DNA from: Kosakonia sacchari SP1 | Lineage (GTDB): Bacteria; Pseudomonadota; Gammaproteobacteria; Enterobacterales; Enterobacteriaceae | Reading direction: 5' to 3' | DNA: 64,000 nt | Assembly (NCBI RefSeq): GCF_000300455.3 | Contig: NZ_CP007215.2 | Coordinates: 1,240,001 to 1,304,000, forward strand | Shown: positions 53,421 to 63,300 of the stretch, one piece after another | Layout: each line of letters opens with the position of its first letter | How positions within the stretch are numbered: the first letter of the stretch is position 1 | Made by a program: the position numbers and the translations under genes | Notes under the pieces: model-generated | Database searches by the model: none | The model's input: only the letters and a program-made list of their open reading frames with translations | What the model was told of the DNA's origin: nothing

Positions 53421-55412
53421 ATGGACAAAAAAAGCCTGCTGTACTGCTTCGGCGTACCGTTAATTCTCTTCTTCTACGCCTGCTGGCAGAATATCCGTAT
53501 TAACGAAGTGGATGTTTACCAGGTGACGCAATATGGTTTTGTTGGTCACAGCGTATTTGCCGATATGTCGCGTCAGATCCTCGCCAAAGGCGGAATGTTG
53601 TTTTCCCTGTTAGGCTTGATTGCCAGTAGCAGCGCAGTAATTCTCTGTATTTTAAGCGTACGGAAAGCCCGTATATCTGCGGAAAAGTTAATTGCCGCGT
53701 TTACCCTTTGTCGCAAGTTACTGCCATTTATTATGGTCGGTGTCATGGCGTCGATTGGTTTCGCGCTGGTCTGCGTGCTGTTATATGAAGTGTGCTGGAT
53801 CTACACGTTAGGTCGGGCGAGCGCCTTTAATATCAAACTGGTGATATTCGTCTTGTTGATCATTGGTTCGCTGGTATTTATGGTGTTGAAAAGCCTGTTC
53901 TTACTAAAACGCTGCTTTGCGCTTTTTGAGCCACAAGATATGCAGGTGCACGGTGCAGCCGTTTCTGAAACCGACGCGCCGGAATTGTGGCGCTGGGTCA
54001 GAGAATTAGCTCAGCACGGGCAGGCCATTGTGCCGGATAATATTGTTGTCGGTTTATTCGAGGGGTTTTACGTCACTGCAAGCCCGGTGCAAATTGAAAA
54101 CGGTGCGCGCTTAACCGGCAACACGCTCTATTTCCCGCTCAGCTACGCCGCGTTTATGAATAAAGACGAAGTGGCTGCCGTGATTGGCCATGAGCTGGGG
54201 CACTTTTCCGGTAATGATACCGTCTACACCCTGCATTTCGCCGGGCTGTATGCCGGTATGGAAAACAGTCTCGACTACTTTTATCGCGATGTAGCGAGCA
54301 GCGGCTGGCTTGAGCGACTGGCGCTCAACCCGACTATTCATCTCGGCCTCTGGTTTTACCGTCAGTTCCACGAAACGGTCAATGGCTGGAGCCGCGTACG
54401 CGAACTGGCGGCGGACGCCGCAGGCGCGCGTACCAGCTCGCCGCAGGCGCTGGCGGCTTCACTGCTGCGTTTCTCTGCGCTCAATGAACGGTTTAACGCG
54501 CCGATGGAGCTGTTCTTTAACCGCAAACTTGAGACGCACGACCTGGTGCACAGCCTGTTTGCTTCGCTGCGTGAGGGTGGGCGTTTTGATGTTGCCGCCT
54601 CGCTTGAGCAGGAACTGGCGCACCCAACGGACAGCCACCCGCCGACGCGCTTGCGTATTGAGCAACTGAATGTGCCGCTGGATGAAACGCTGTTGGCCAG
54701 GGCGTCGCGCCCGGCAGAGGAGGCGGATTACCAGTGGATGCGCAGTTTATTCCGCGATGCATCGGCTATTTCCGCCGCGTTAACCGCCGGCATGGCGAGC
54801 AATGTGGAAGCGCATCATGACGCGTATCAGGCCGAATTAGAGAGTCTGGCTGCACACTCCACAGAAAGCGTCATCGTTTCGCTGCGGAAGAAAAATTTCT
54901 GGTTGTTCCTTGTGCTGGCGGTGCTTTGTGTTGCTGGTGCCGGTTTAGTTTTCGCGCTGAGTATCCAGTGGAACGCCACCGCCAACACCTCGATGGAGAA
55001 GATAATCTTTGGCCTGGCGGCCGGAGGGCTGATCTTTGGTCTGGCGAGTTGGACGATGCATACGCGTGTGCGCCAGCCTTTGTTCACGTTGACTGCGCAA
55101 GGTATCGAGAGCTATCAGCTCAGCGCGCCGCTGTTGCTGGCGGAGATTGAAAATATTGATATTCGTAGCGTCAATGAGTGGGTGTTTATCGATCTCTACT
55201 GGCGGGAAGGTTATCAGCCACCTACCTGCACCGTCGGGTGTTTGTTCCGCAGTTTTACGTTTGAGCCGAAGAAGCGCAAAGTGGTGATAAGCCTGCCCGG
55301 CGGGGTGTTGAAAGGCGTACAGCGTGAAAAAATGTCGATTGAGGAGCTGTATGTCGCGCTTCATGAATACATTCAGGCCGCCTGGGCGCGGCGTGAACTG
55401 AACCAATCGTAA
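53421..55412 (+). CDS. Membrane-anchored M48-family zinc metallopeptidase
   Basis: The 663-residue protein has spans at about residues 5-22, 57-80, 102-126 and 138-162, then a peptidase domain with the zinc motif HELGH (His257, Glu258, His261) and likely third ligand Glu328 in RELAADAAG. A second pair of spans lies at about 490-512 and 525-545, followed by a C-terminal domain of about 115 residues with no family I can name. The layout differs from HtpX, which is about 290 residues. It may degrade membrane or periplasmic-face substrates. It is not in E. coli between sseB and sseA, so it is accessory. Function unknown. Confidence 0.75.
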   Translation: MDKKSLLYCFGVPLILFFYACWQNIRINEVDVYQVTQYGFVGHSVFADMSRQILAKGGMLFSLLGLIASSSAVILCILSVRKARISAEKLIAAFTLCRKLLPFIMVGVMASIGFALVCVLLYEVCWIYTLGRASAFNIKLVIFVLLIIGSLVFMVLKSLFLLKRCFALFEPQDMQVHGAAVSETDAPELWRWVRELAQHGQAIVPDNIVVGLFEGFYVTASPVQIENGARLTGNTLYFPLSYAAFMNKDEVAAVIGHELGHFSGNDTVYTLHFAGLYAGMENSLDYFYRDVASSGWLERLALNPTIHLGLWFYRQFHETVNGWSRVRELAADAAGARTSSPQALAASLLRFSALNERFNAPMELFFNRKLETHDLVHSLFASLREGGRFDVAASLEQELAHPTDSHPPTRLRIEQLNVPLDETLLARASRPAEEADYQWMRSLFRDASAISAALTAGMASNVEAHHDAYQAELESLAAHSTESVIVSLRKKNFWLFLVLAVLCVAGAGLVFALSIQWNATANTSMEKIIFGLAAGGLIFGLASWTMHTRVRQPLFTLTAQGIESYQLSAPLLLAEIENIDIRSVNEWVFIDLYWREGYQPPTCTVGCLFRSFTFEPKKRKVVISLPGGVLKGVQREKMSIEELYVALHEYIQAAWARRELNQS

Positions 55413-55427
55413 TTCGCACGTTTGCTG

Positions 55428-55452
55428 ATGCTTGCCGCGCGGCGGCAAGCAT
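55428..55452. terminator. Hairpin between the M48 gene and the rpiR-type gene
   Basis: ATGCTTGCCGC and GCGGCAAGCAT form a perfect 11-bp stem with a three-base loop between convergent genes. Flanking T-tracts are short, so both-way termination is probable but not strong. Confidence 0.6.
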
Positions 55453-56222
55453 TATTGCGTCGCTTCCAGCAGCAACAGATCCATCAGCAGCACCAGGTTT
55501 GACTCGAACGAGGTGATCCCGGCAGCTTCAGCGGCAAAATGCACTGCTTCGTCGTACAGCGCGAAATGGATATCCGCCATCTCCGCCAGCGGGTTTACTG
55601 ACGCGCGGGTAAATGCCACCACCGTCATACCGACCGTGCGCGCAATACGCGCTTTATCCAGCACTTGTTCAGTTTCACCGCTGCGGGAAACGGCAATAAA
55701 CACCTGGTAACGCGCCGCGTTACTTAGAAAGATATTCCGGCTGTCGCCAGGCCCGGAGATAAACGCCGTCTTGCCCAGCACTTGTAATTTCTTGGTCAGG
55801 TACTCAGCAAACAGATAGGAAAAACCGGCGCCGTAAAGAAAAAAGCTCTCCTGCTCAAGCAGCAGGGCAGCAAATTGCTGCCGTTTTTTGGCGCTCACCC
55901 ACTGAAACGTACGCTGATAATTAGCCAAAAACTGCGCGAAAGCGGCGGGTAGCTCGGCGGGTTCACTGTGCGGCCCGGTAATGTGCGGCGTGTCTGCCAG
56001 CCGCTGTTTGCAGTGCCAGATAAACTCGCTATAGCCGCTAAAACCGAGCTTCTGACACAGGCGAATAATGGTGGCGGTGGAGACAAATGTCGCCTGCGCC
56101 AGCTCGCGCACCGTGATGTTTCCCACCAGCAAGGGATGTTCCGTCAGGTGCGCAAGCACGCGATATTCCGCGCGGGTCAGTGATTCCCCGCGCGTCAGCA
56201 GTGGTGCCAGTCGGTTGTCCAT
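55452..56222 (-). CDS. RpiR-family regulator of the glucoside cluster
   Basis: The 256-residue protein has an N-terminal HTH_6 domain (about 1-77, VRELAQATFVSTATIIRLCQKLGF) and a SIS domain (about 105-245, FLYGAGFSY and VSRSGETEQ). Its ATG follows the sseA TAA with no gap (TAAATG), so it is translated with sseA. Given the upstream PTS permease and phospho-glucosidase on the same strand, it most likely senses a phosphorylated sugar and controls the cluster. It shares the GlvR-type domain layout. Inducer and operator were not proven. Confidence 0.85.
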   Translation of the reverse strand: MDNRLAPLLTRGESLTRAEYRVLAHLTEHPLLVGNITVRELAQATFVSTATIIRLCQKLGFSGYSEFIWHCKQRLADTPHITGPHSEPAELPAAFAQFLANYQRTFQWVSAKKRQQFAALLLEQESFFLYGAGFSYLFAEYLTKKLQVLGKTAFISGPGDSRNIFLSNAARYQVFIAVSRSGETEQVLDKARIARTVGMTVVAFTRASVNPLAEMADIHFALYDEAVHFAAEAAGITSFESNLVLLMDLLLLEATQ

Positions 56223-57065
56223 TTACGCCGTTTCGATGGGTAGATCGGCGCGTGCGCCCCATTCACTCCAGGAGCCGTCATACAGCGTCACGTTACTTGC
56301 ACCAAGCGTTTCCAGTGCAAGAATAACCACCGAAGCCGTCACGCCGGAGCCGCAGCTGGCGATAATCGGTTTGTGCAGATCCACACCCTGACGGCGGAAA
56401 ATCGCCGCCAGCTCATCGGTGGTTTTCAGTTCACCTTCAACGACTAAATCGACCCATGGCACATTCAGCGCACCGGGGATATGGCCGCGCTTCAGACCCG
56501 CTCGCGGTTCATCCACTTCGCCATTAAAACGTGGCGCGGGGCGAGCATCGACAATTTGTGCCGTGCCTTCGTGGCTCGCCAGCAGCACGTCGGTCAGTTT
56601 TTTCACCACGTGAGGGTCGAAATTGGCATTAAAATCGGATTCGGGAAGCGGCACGTCGCCTTTTTGCAGTGGCAGGGCATCGCGCTGCCAGCCTGCCAGC
56701 CCACCGGCCAGAATCGAGACATTTTCCACACCGTGATTACGCAGCATCCACCAGGCGCGCGGGGCAGAGAAGAGATTGCCCTCGTCATACACCACCAGAT
56801 GTTTATCCTGACTGATGCCCAGTTCACGCATTGCCACGGCGAACGCCTCCGGGCGCGTCAGCATATGCGGCAGCGGCGTGGTGTGGTCGGAAAGGGCTTC
56901 GATATCAAAAAATACCGCACCGGGAAGGTGCCCGGCGCGGTATTCCGCTCTCATGTCGCGATGCTCCTGACCCACTGGCGCCATCCGCGCATCAATCAGC
57001 TGGATTTCGGGATCATCGCTGTGCTCTATCAGCCAGTCGGCCGCGACAAAAAACGAGGTGGACAT
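56223..57065 (-). CDS. sseA: 3-mercaptopyruvate sulfurtransferase SseA
   Basis: The 280-residue protein has two rhodanese domains; the catalytic loop CGSGVTA in the second is the mercaptopyruvate sulfurtransferase form. It moves sulfur from 3-mercaptopyruvate to thiols or cyanide. The start MSTSFFVAADW at 57063-57065 gives the family length; 50 further in-frame codons upstream are not conserved. It lies 97 bp after the glucosidase gene and directly before the rpiR-type gene, all on one strand. Confidence 0.95.
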   Translation of the reverse strand: MSTSFFVAADWLIEHSDDPEIQLIDARMAPVGQEHRDMRAEYRAGHLPGAVFFDIEALSDHTTPLPHMLTRPEAFAVAMRELGISQDKHLVVYDEGNLFSAPRAWWMLRNHGVENVSILAGGLAGWQRDALPLQKGDVPLPESDFNANFDPHVVKKLTDVLLASHEGTAQIVDARPAPRFNGEVDEPRAGLKRGHIPGALNVPWVDLVVEGELKTTDELAAIFRRQGVDLHKPIIASCGSGVTASVVILALETLGASNVTLYDGSWSEWGARADLPIETA

Positions 57066-57162
57066 GGTTGTCTCCGTGTCATCAACAGTAACCTGAATTG
57101 TTAACGTTTTTTCATGACCCGACAAGCCGACATCGCTAACGCCGCGAGTGACCTCGTTATTT

Positions 57163-58524
57163 TTATGCTGGTTTGCCGTTTTCCCATGCTTTTTGCAGTG
57201 CGGGCCAGTAGTCACGGTTGGCCTCGATCATTTCATCCAGAATTGCTTTCGCATGCTGCATGGTCGGCACGGTGCGGTTCAGGGTAAATGCCTGTAGCGC
57301 TTTCTCGTAACTGCCTTCAATGGTGGCTTCCACCAGCAGTTGTTCCGAAGCCAGTTGCTGCATTAGCAACGTCTGGTGGAACAGCGGCACCGCGCCCATC
57401 CGCACCGGTTCCGGCCCTTCACTGGTGATATAGGCCGGGACTTCCACCATGGCATCGTAAGGCAGGTTAGCAATCGCCCCTTTATTTTCCACAATCACCA
57501 GATGGCGCTGGCGCAGGTCAAAAGCCAGCGAACATGCGACATCGACGATAAATGCGCCGTGTACCCCAACATGGAACGCATCCGGCAGAATACCGGTGCG
57601 CTGATATTCCGCCGCCGCAGCAAACAGCTTTTTCTCGCGCCCGTCCATCACTTCATTGGCGCGGGTGTAATCGGGGTTCTGGTGCGCAACAATGTCATCT
57701 GGCATCAGGTAATACTGCAAATAGGGGTTCGGCAAAAAATCCGGGAAGTGATCCATTATCGGCTTAATATTGCGCCAGGTTTTCACCCACGACGGATCGG
57801 AGTGTTGCGGATCGGTTTGTGCGGCATCTTCAGTCAACAGACCAAAACGGGCAACGTGCTCACGCAGCTCCGGCAGCCTGTCTTCACCATCGACCCGCAC
57901 TTTGGTAAACCAGCCAAAGTGATTCAGGCCGAAGTAATCCACCTCGAGTTTGTGGCGATCAACGCCGAGGATCGCGCCCATATTGCGCATTGCCGCCACT
58001 GGCATATCACAAATATTCAGCACGCGCGCGTTGGGACGCAGGCGGCGCACCCCTTCGGCGACAATCGCTGCCGGATTGGAGTAGTTAACGATCCAGGCGC
58101 TTTTATCGGCGTAACGTTCCACCAAATCGATGAGCTCTACCATCGGCAAAATGGTCCGCAGCCCGTAAGCCAGCCCGCCTGGGCCGCAGGTTTCCTGACC
58201 CACCACGCCGTGGCGCAACGGGATCTTTTCATCCTGCTCACGCATTTTGTATTGCCCGACGCGCATCTGCGCGAAAACAAAGTGCGCGCCGCGAAACGCA
58301 GTTTGCGCATCGCTGGTGACGGTAAATTTAATGCTCTGGCTGTGGTCACGGATCACTTTTTCCACCACCGGCGCGATGGTGTTTTGCCGGCCTTCATCAA
58401 TATCGTAAAGGCGGATTTCCGCCAGCGGAAAATCTTCCAGTCTCACCATCAGGCTTTTGACGATGCCCGGCGTATAGGTGCTGCCGCCACCGGCGATCGA
58501 TAAAATAAACGGGGGTTTAATCAT
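57163..58524 (-). CDS. GH4 6-phospho-alpha-glucosidase (GlvA/AglB-like)
   Basis: The 453-residue enzyme has the NAD-binding motif SIAGGGSTYTPG (about residues 9-20), the NYSNPAAI and NHFGWFT segments and the motif CDMP at 172-175. Within family GH4, CDMP marks 6-phospho-alpha-glucosidases, while the beta-type enzymes carry CN-containing motifs. It would use NAD and a divalent metal to cut 6-phospho-alpha-glucosides such as maltose-6-phosphate or sucrose-isomer phosphates. It starts 12 bp after the permease gene. GlvA and AglB are both close relatives, so no symbol is given. Confidence 0.9.
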   Translation of the reverse strand: MIKPPFILSIAGGGSTYTPGIVKSLMVRLEDFPLAEIRLYDIDEGRQNTIAPVVEKVIRDHSQSIKFTVTSDAQTAFRGAHFVFAQMRVGQYKMREQDEKIPLRHGVVGQETCGPGGLAYGLRTILPMVELIDLVERYADKSAWIVNYSNPAAIVAEGVRRLRPNARVLNICDMPVAAMRNMGAILGVDRHKLEVDYFGLNHFGWFTKVRVDGEDRLPELREHVARFGLLTEDAAQTDPQHSDPSWVKTWRNIKPIMDHFPDFLPNPYLQYYLMPDDIVAHQNPDYTRANEVMDGREKKLFAAAAEYQRTGILPDAFHVGVHGAFIVDVACSLAFDLRQRHLVIVENKGAIANLPYDAMVEVPAYITSEGPEPVRMGAVPLFHQTLLMQQLASEQLLVEATIEGSYEKALQAFTLNRTVPTMQHAKAILDEMIEANRDYWPALQKAWENGKPA

Positions 58525-58536
58525 TTCTGGACTCCT

Positions 58537-60081
58537 TTAGAGAAACATCTCAACCGCTTCTCGCATTTTTTTGACATGCAGCCCGTAGACCACCTGAACG
58601 TTATTACCTTGTTTGATCACGCCTTTTGCGCCTGTCGCTTTCAACTGCGGCTCATTAATCACCGCTGTGTCTTTTACCGTTACGCGCAGACGGGTGTAGC
58701 AGTTATCCACCACCTCAATATTGGCGCGCCCGCCCAGCCCTTCGATAATCGCTTCGCCAACCGCGTCGTTATTGCCTTTGGCCTGGTAATCCTGCTTGCT
58801 GTAAAGGCGTGTCTCTTCGCTGTCATCCTCACGCCCTGGCGTTTTCATATCGAAGCGCAAAATCAGGAAGCGGAAGATAACGAAGTAGAGGGCGAACATG
58901 ATGAGCCCGACGAGGATGTACATCGGCCAGTTGGATTTTTCGGTGCCGAGCGGCAGGTTGTAGAGAATGAAATCGATAATGCCGTTCGCACCGATGGCAT
59001 GAACGCCGAACAGGGAAAACAACATCATGCCAATGCCGGTCAGCACGGCGTGAACCACAAACAGCAGCGGCGCGACAAACAGAAACGAGAACTCAATCGG
59101 TTCGGTCACGCCCACCAGCAACGAGGTGAGCGCGGCGGGGATCAGAATCGCTTTCGCTGCGGCTTTGCGCTCGGGTTTTGCGGTGACATACATCGCCAGC
59201 GCGGCAGCGGGCAGGCCGAACATTTTACTGATGCCGCGCGCATCCCACACCGCCGTACTGCTCAATTGTGTGACGCTCGGGCAGGCCATTTCTGCGAAGT
59301 AGATATTGCGTGCGCCCTGATAGGTGCTGCCGCAGACATCTGCTGTACCGCCTAACTCGGTATAGAGGAACGGGGTGTAAACCAGGTGATGCAGCCCGGT
59401 CGGTACCAGAATGCGCTCCAGAAAACCGTACACCGCCACACCAAATGGCCCGGCGCCTTTAATCGCCAGTGCCAGCGCGCTGATACCGTGCTGAGCAAAG
59501 GGCCATAACTCACTCATCACCACACCGAGCACGATGGACACCGGCAGCATGATAATGGCGACAAAACAGTGGCCAGAGTAAATGGCCATCGCGCCGGAAA
59601 ACTGTACGCCGGAATATTTATCATACAGATAACCCGACAGTGCGCCGGTGAGGATCCCGGCGAAAACGCCCATCTCCAGCACCTGTACACCCAGCACCAT
59701 GCTTTGCCCGGCGGCTTTCATCTGTGCGGCAGGAGCCAGCGCGCCCTGCATCTGCAGAGTGACATTCATGGCGTTGATGAAAACAATAAACGTCACCAGA
59801 CCAATTAATGCGGCATAGCCTTTATCCCGCGAGGCCAGCCCGACCGGGATACCGACGGCAAACACCAGCGCCAGGTTAGCCAGCACCGAAACGGCGGATT
59901 TGGCAATTAACTGGCCGACGTTTTGAATAAACGGATGACCAAGAAAGGGCAAATATTCGGCCAGGTTGCCGTTGCCAAAGATATTTCCGAAGGCAATAAA
60001 CAAACCGACGATGGGCAAAATGAGCACCGGACCAAAGAGGGACTTACCAAAATTTTGTAGGGCATTCACGGCTCTGGACAT
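58537..60081 (-). CDS. PTS alpha-glucoside permease, IIC-IIB fusion
   Basis: The 514-residue protein has an N-terminal IIC domain with about ten spans (about 1-410, with the substrate-loop segment GVTEPIEFSFLFVAP) and a C-terminal IIB domain with phospho-Cys461 in DNCYTRLR. No IIA domain is fused, so it would rely on EIIA-Glc (Crr). It belongs to the glucose/maltose-like family together with GlvC and AglA. ATG 60081 follows AGAGAG; ten more upstream codons are unlikely. It is first in a minus-strand run with the GH4 enzyme, sseA and the RpiR regulator. Confidence 0.9.
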   Translation of the reverse strand: MSRAVNALQNFGKSLFGPVLILPIVGLFIAFGNIFGNGNLAEYLPFLGHPFIQNVGQLIAKSAVSVLANLALVFAVGIPVGLASRDKGYAALIGLVTFIVFINAMNVTLQMQGALAPAAQMKAAGQSMVLGVQVLEMGVFAGILTGALSGYLYDKYSGVQFSGAMAIYSGHCFVAIIMLPVSIVLGVVMSELWPFAQHGISALALAIKGAGPFGVAVYGFLERILVPTGLHHLVYTPFLYTELGGTADVCGSTYQGARNIYFAEMACPSVTQLSSTAVWDARGISKMFGLPAAALAMYVTAKPERKAAAKAILIPAALTSLLVGVTEPIEFSFLFVAPLLFVVHAVLTGIGMMLFSLFGVHAIGANGIIDFILYNLPLGTEKSNWPMYILVGLIMFALYFVIFRFLILRFDMKTPGREDDSEETRLYSKQDYQAKGNNDAVGEAIIEGLGGRANIEVVDNCYTRLRVTVKDTAVINEPQLKATGAKGVIKQGNNVQVVYGLHVKKMREAVEMFL

Positions 60082-60195
60082 AATGTTCTCTCTTATTAGA
60101 ACCGCGCACAAAGGTGCACAGACCGCTTAACGGTAGCAGGCAGCAATAAGAAATATCCAGCTATCTTATTGTTTTAAAAACAAATGACTCATAAC

Positions 60196-60207
60196 GTAAC
60201 ATGTTAC
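60196..60207. promoter_or_regulatory. Palindrome GTAACATGTTAC, candidate operator
   Basis: A perfect 12-bp palindrome lies 114 bp upstream of the permease start and 156 bp before yfhM, in a 282-bp divergent gap (60082-60363). RpiR-type regulators often use such sites. The gap shows no gene, and the yfhM leader contains AGGGATAACG before the ATG. Confidence 0.45.
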
Positions 60208-60363
60208 ATTACGGGCTGTGATCGGGTTAACAGCAAGGGTGAAGAACGTTGACTGCGCTTTGCGAGGCGCTTTCCAGAATTCATCGGCGGTTTTGTAATT
60301 GTCACGGTTGCGCATAATAATGTGTGAGCCTCTTTCAACAGGTTACTTAACCAGGGATAACGA

Positions 60364-63300
60364 ATGAAACCGCTACGTTTTGCGGCGCTAACTCTTGCGC
60401 TCGTCACCACCTTTACGCTTGCAGGCTGCGATGATAACGATAAGCCTAAGGCCGCCAGCGCACCCGAATCGAAAGCTGCGCCTGCGCCAGAGCAAAAAAC
60501 ACCGTCGGCTGTCCCGCAGGATAAAGCAAAGCTTGCTGAGCTTGCCGCACGCAGCGAAGGCAAACCGTTAACCCTGCTGGATGCCTCCGAAGTGCAGCTG
60601 GACGGCGCGGCGACGTTAGTGCTGACCTTCTCGGTGCCGCTGGATCCAGATCAGAACTTTGCTTCCACCGTGCATCTGGTGGATAAAAAAAGTGGCAAAG
60701 TGGATGGTGCCTGGGAACTGGCGCCAAACCTGAAAGAGCTGCGCCTGCGCCATCTCGAACCGAACCGCGAGCTGCTGGTATCGGTTGATAAAGGGCTGTT
60801 GGCGCTGAATAAGGCTACGTTCGGTAGCGATTACGAAAAAACAATCACCACCCGCGATGTGCAACCAAGCGTCGGTTTCGCCAGCCGGGGTTCGCTGCTG
60901 CCAGGAAAAGTGGTGGACGGGCTGCCGGTGATGGCGCTGAACGTGGACAACGTTGACGTCAATTTTTACCGCGTGAAACCGGAATCGCTGGCCGTATTTA
61001 TCAGCCAGTGGGAGTACCGCAGTTCACTGTCGAACTGGGAATCTGAAACGCTACTGAAAATGGCCGACCTGGTTTATACCGGCCGTTTTGATCTCAACCC
61101 AACCCGCAACACGCGTGAAAAACTGCTGTTGCCTCTTAGCGGTATTCAGCCGTTACAGCAAACCGGCGTTTACATCGCGGTGATGAACCAGGCCGGGCAT
61201 TACAACTACAGCAATGCCGCCACCTTGTTCACCCTCAGTAACATTGGCCTTTCTGCGCACCGTTACCACAACCGGCTGGATATCTTCACTCAGGGGCTGG
61301 AAAACGGCGCTGCGCTCGCGGGCATTGAAGTGATGCTGCTGAATGAGAAAGGGCAAACCCTCGCACAGGCCACCAGCGATAGCGATGGTCATGCCACGCT
61401 CAGCACCGACAAAGAAGCGGCGTTGATCCTCGCGCGCAAAGCCGGTGAAACCACGCTGCTGGATCTGAAATTACCGGCGCTGGATCTCGCCGAGTTCGCC
61501 ATCGCAGGCGATCCGGGCTACAGCAAACAGTTCTTTATGTTTGGCCCGCGCGATCTCTACCGCCCTGGCGAAACGGTGATCCTTAATGGTCTGCTGCGCG
61601 ACAGCGACGGTAAGCCGCTGGCAGCGCAGCCGGTAAAACTCGAAGTGGTAAAACCGGACGGGCAGGTGATTCGCACGGTGGTCAGCCAGCCGCAAAATGG
61701 GCTGTATCAGTTTACTTATCCGCTGGAAGCCAGCGCGCAAACGGGCATGTGGCACATCCGTGCAAACACCGGGGATAATCTTTCTCGTGAGTGGAGTTTT
61801 CACGTTGAAGATTTCATGCCAGAGCGTATGGCGCTGAATATTACGCCGCAACCAGAGCCTGTTGAGCCTGCCGCAGATGTAGTGTTTAACATTGATGGCC
61901 ACTATCTGTATGGCGCGCCCGCCAGCGGAAACAGTCTGCAAGGCCAGCTGTTCCTTCGGCCATTGCGCGAAGCCGTTCCCGCGCTGCCGGGCTTCCAGTT
62001 TGGCGATATTGCCGAAGAGAACCTAAGCCGCAGCCTGGATGAAGTGCATCTGACGCTGGATAAACAAGGACAGGGCGAAATCACCACGCCGAGCCAGTGG
62101 CAGGATTCGCACTCGCCGTTGCAGGTGATTTTACAAGCCAGCCTGCTGGAATCAGGCGGTCGCCCGGTGACACGCCGCGCAGAACAGGCCATCTGGCCTG
62201 CGCAAGCGCTGCCGGGTATTCGTCCGCAGTTTGCCTCTAAAGCAGTGTATGACTATCGGACTGACACCACCGTGAACCAGCCGATTGTTGATGAGGGCAG
62301 CAATGCCGCTTTTGACATTGTCTATACCGATGCCAGTGGTGTGAAAAAAGCGGTCAGCGATTTGCAGGTGCGCTTGATTCGTGAACGCCGCGATTACTTC
62401 TGGAACTGGTCGGAAAGCGAAGGCTGGCAATCACAGTTTGATCAGAAAGATCTGGTCGAAGGCGAACAAAGCTTGACGCTCAAAGCAGATGAAACCGGAA
62501 AAGTCAGTTTCCCGGTAGACTGGGGTTCCTACCGCCTGGAAGTGAAAGGGCCGGATGACACCATCAGTAGCGTGCGCTTCTGGGCCGGTTACAGCTGGCA
62601 GGACAACACCGATGGCGCCGGTGCGGCAAGGCCCGATCGCGTCACCATGAAACTGGATAAACCGGCCTACAAACCGGGCGATACCATCAAATTGCACGTC
62701 ACCGCGCCTGCCGCAGGAAAAGGCTACGCGATGATCGAATCCAGCGAAGGTCCGCTGTGGTGGAAAGAGATCGATGTGCCGGCAGAGGGCGTGGATCTGA
62801 GTATTCCTGTCGATCAGAAGTGGCAGCGCCACGATCTCTATATCAGCACGCTGGTGGTACGCCCTGGCGATAAATCGAAATCCGCCACGCCAAAACGCGC
62901 GGTAGGTTTATTGCACCTGCCGATGGGCGATGAGAACCGTCGCCTTGACGTGACGCTCGACGCGCCGCAAAAAATGCGCCCTAACCAACCGCTGACGGTG
63001 AAAGTCAAAGCAGCGGTTAAAAACGGCGCCACGCCAAAACAAATCAACGTGCTGCTGTCCGCCGTGGACAGCGGTGTGCTGAACATTACCGATTATGTGA
63101 CGCCGGATCCGTGGCAGGGATTTTTCGGCCAGAAACGCTACGGTGCGGATATCTACGATATTTACGGTCAGGTGATTGAAGGGCAGGGACGTCTGGCGGC
63201 GCTGCGCTTTGGTGGCGATGGCGACGAGCTTAACCGCGGCGGCAAACCGCCGGTCAACCATGTCACCATTATTGCTCAGCAGGCACAGCCGGTAACGCTT

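Noticed and set aside
56603-57104. Plus-strand open frames antisense to sseA
   Set aside because: They are shadows of sseA, which has both rhodanese domains and its catalytic loop intact.
57376-58503. Plus-strand open frame (375 codons) antisense to the GH4 glucosidase gene
   Set aside because: The GH4 protein is complete on the minus strand with all motifs; the antisense product resembles no protein family.
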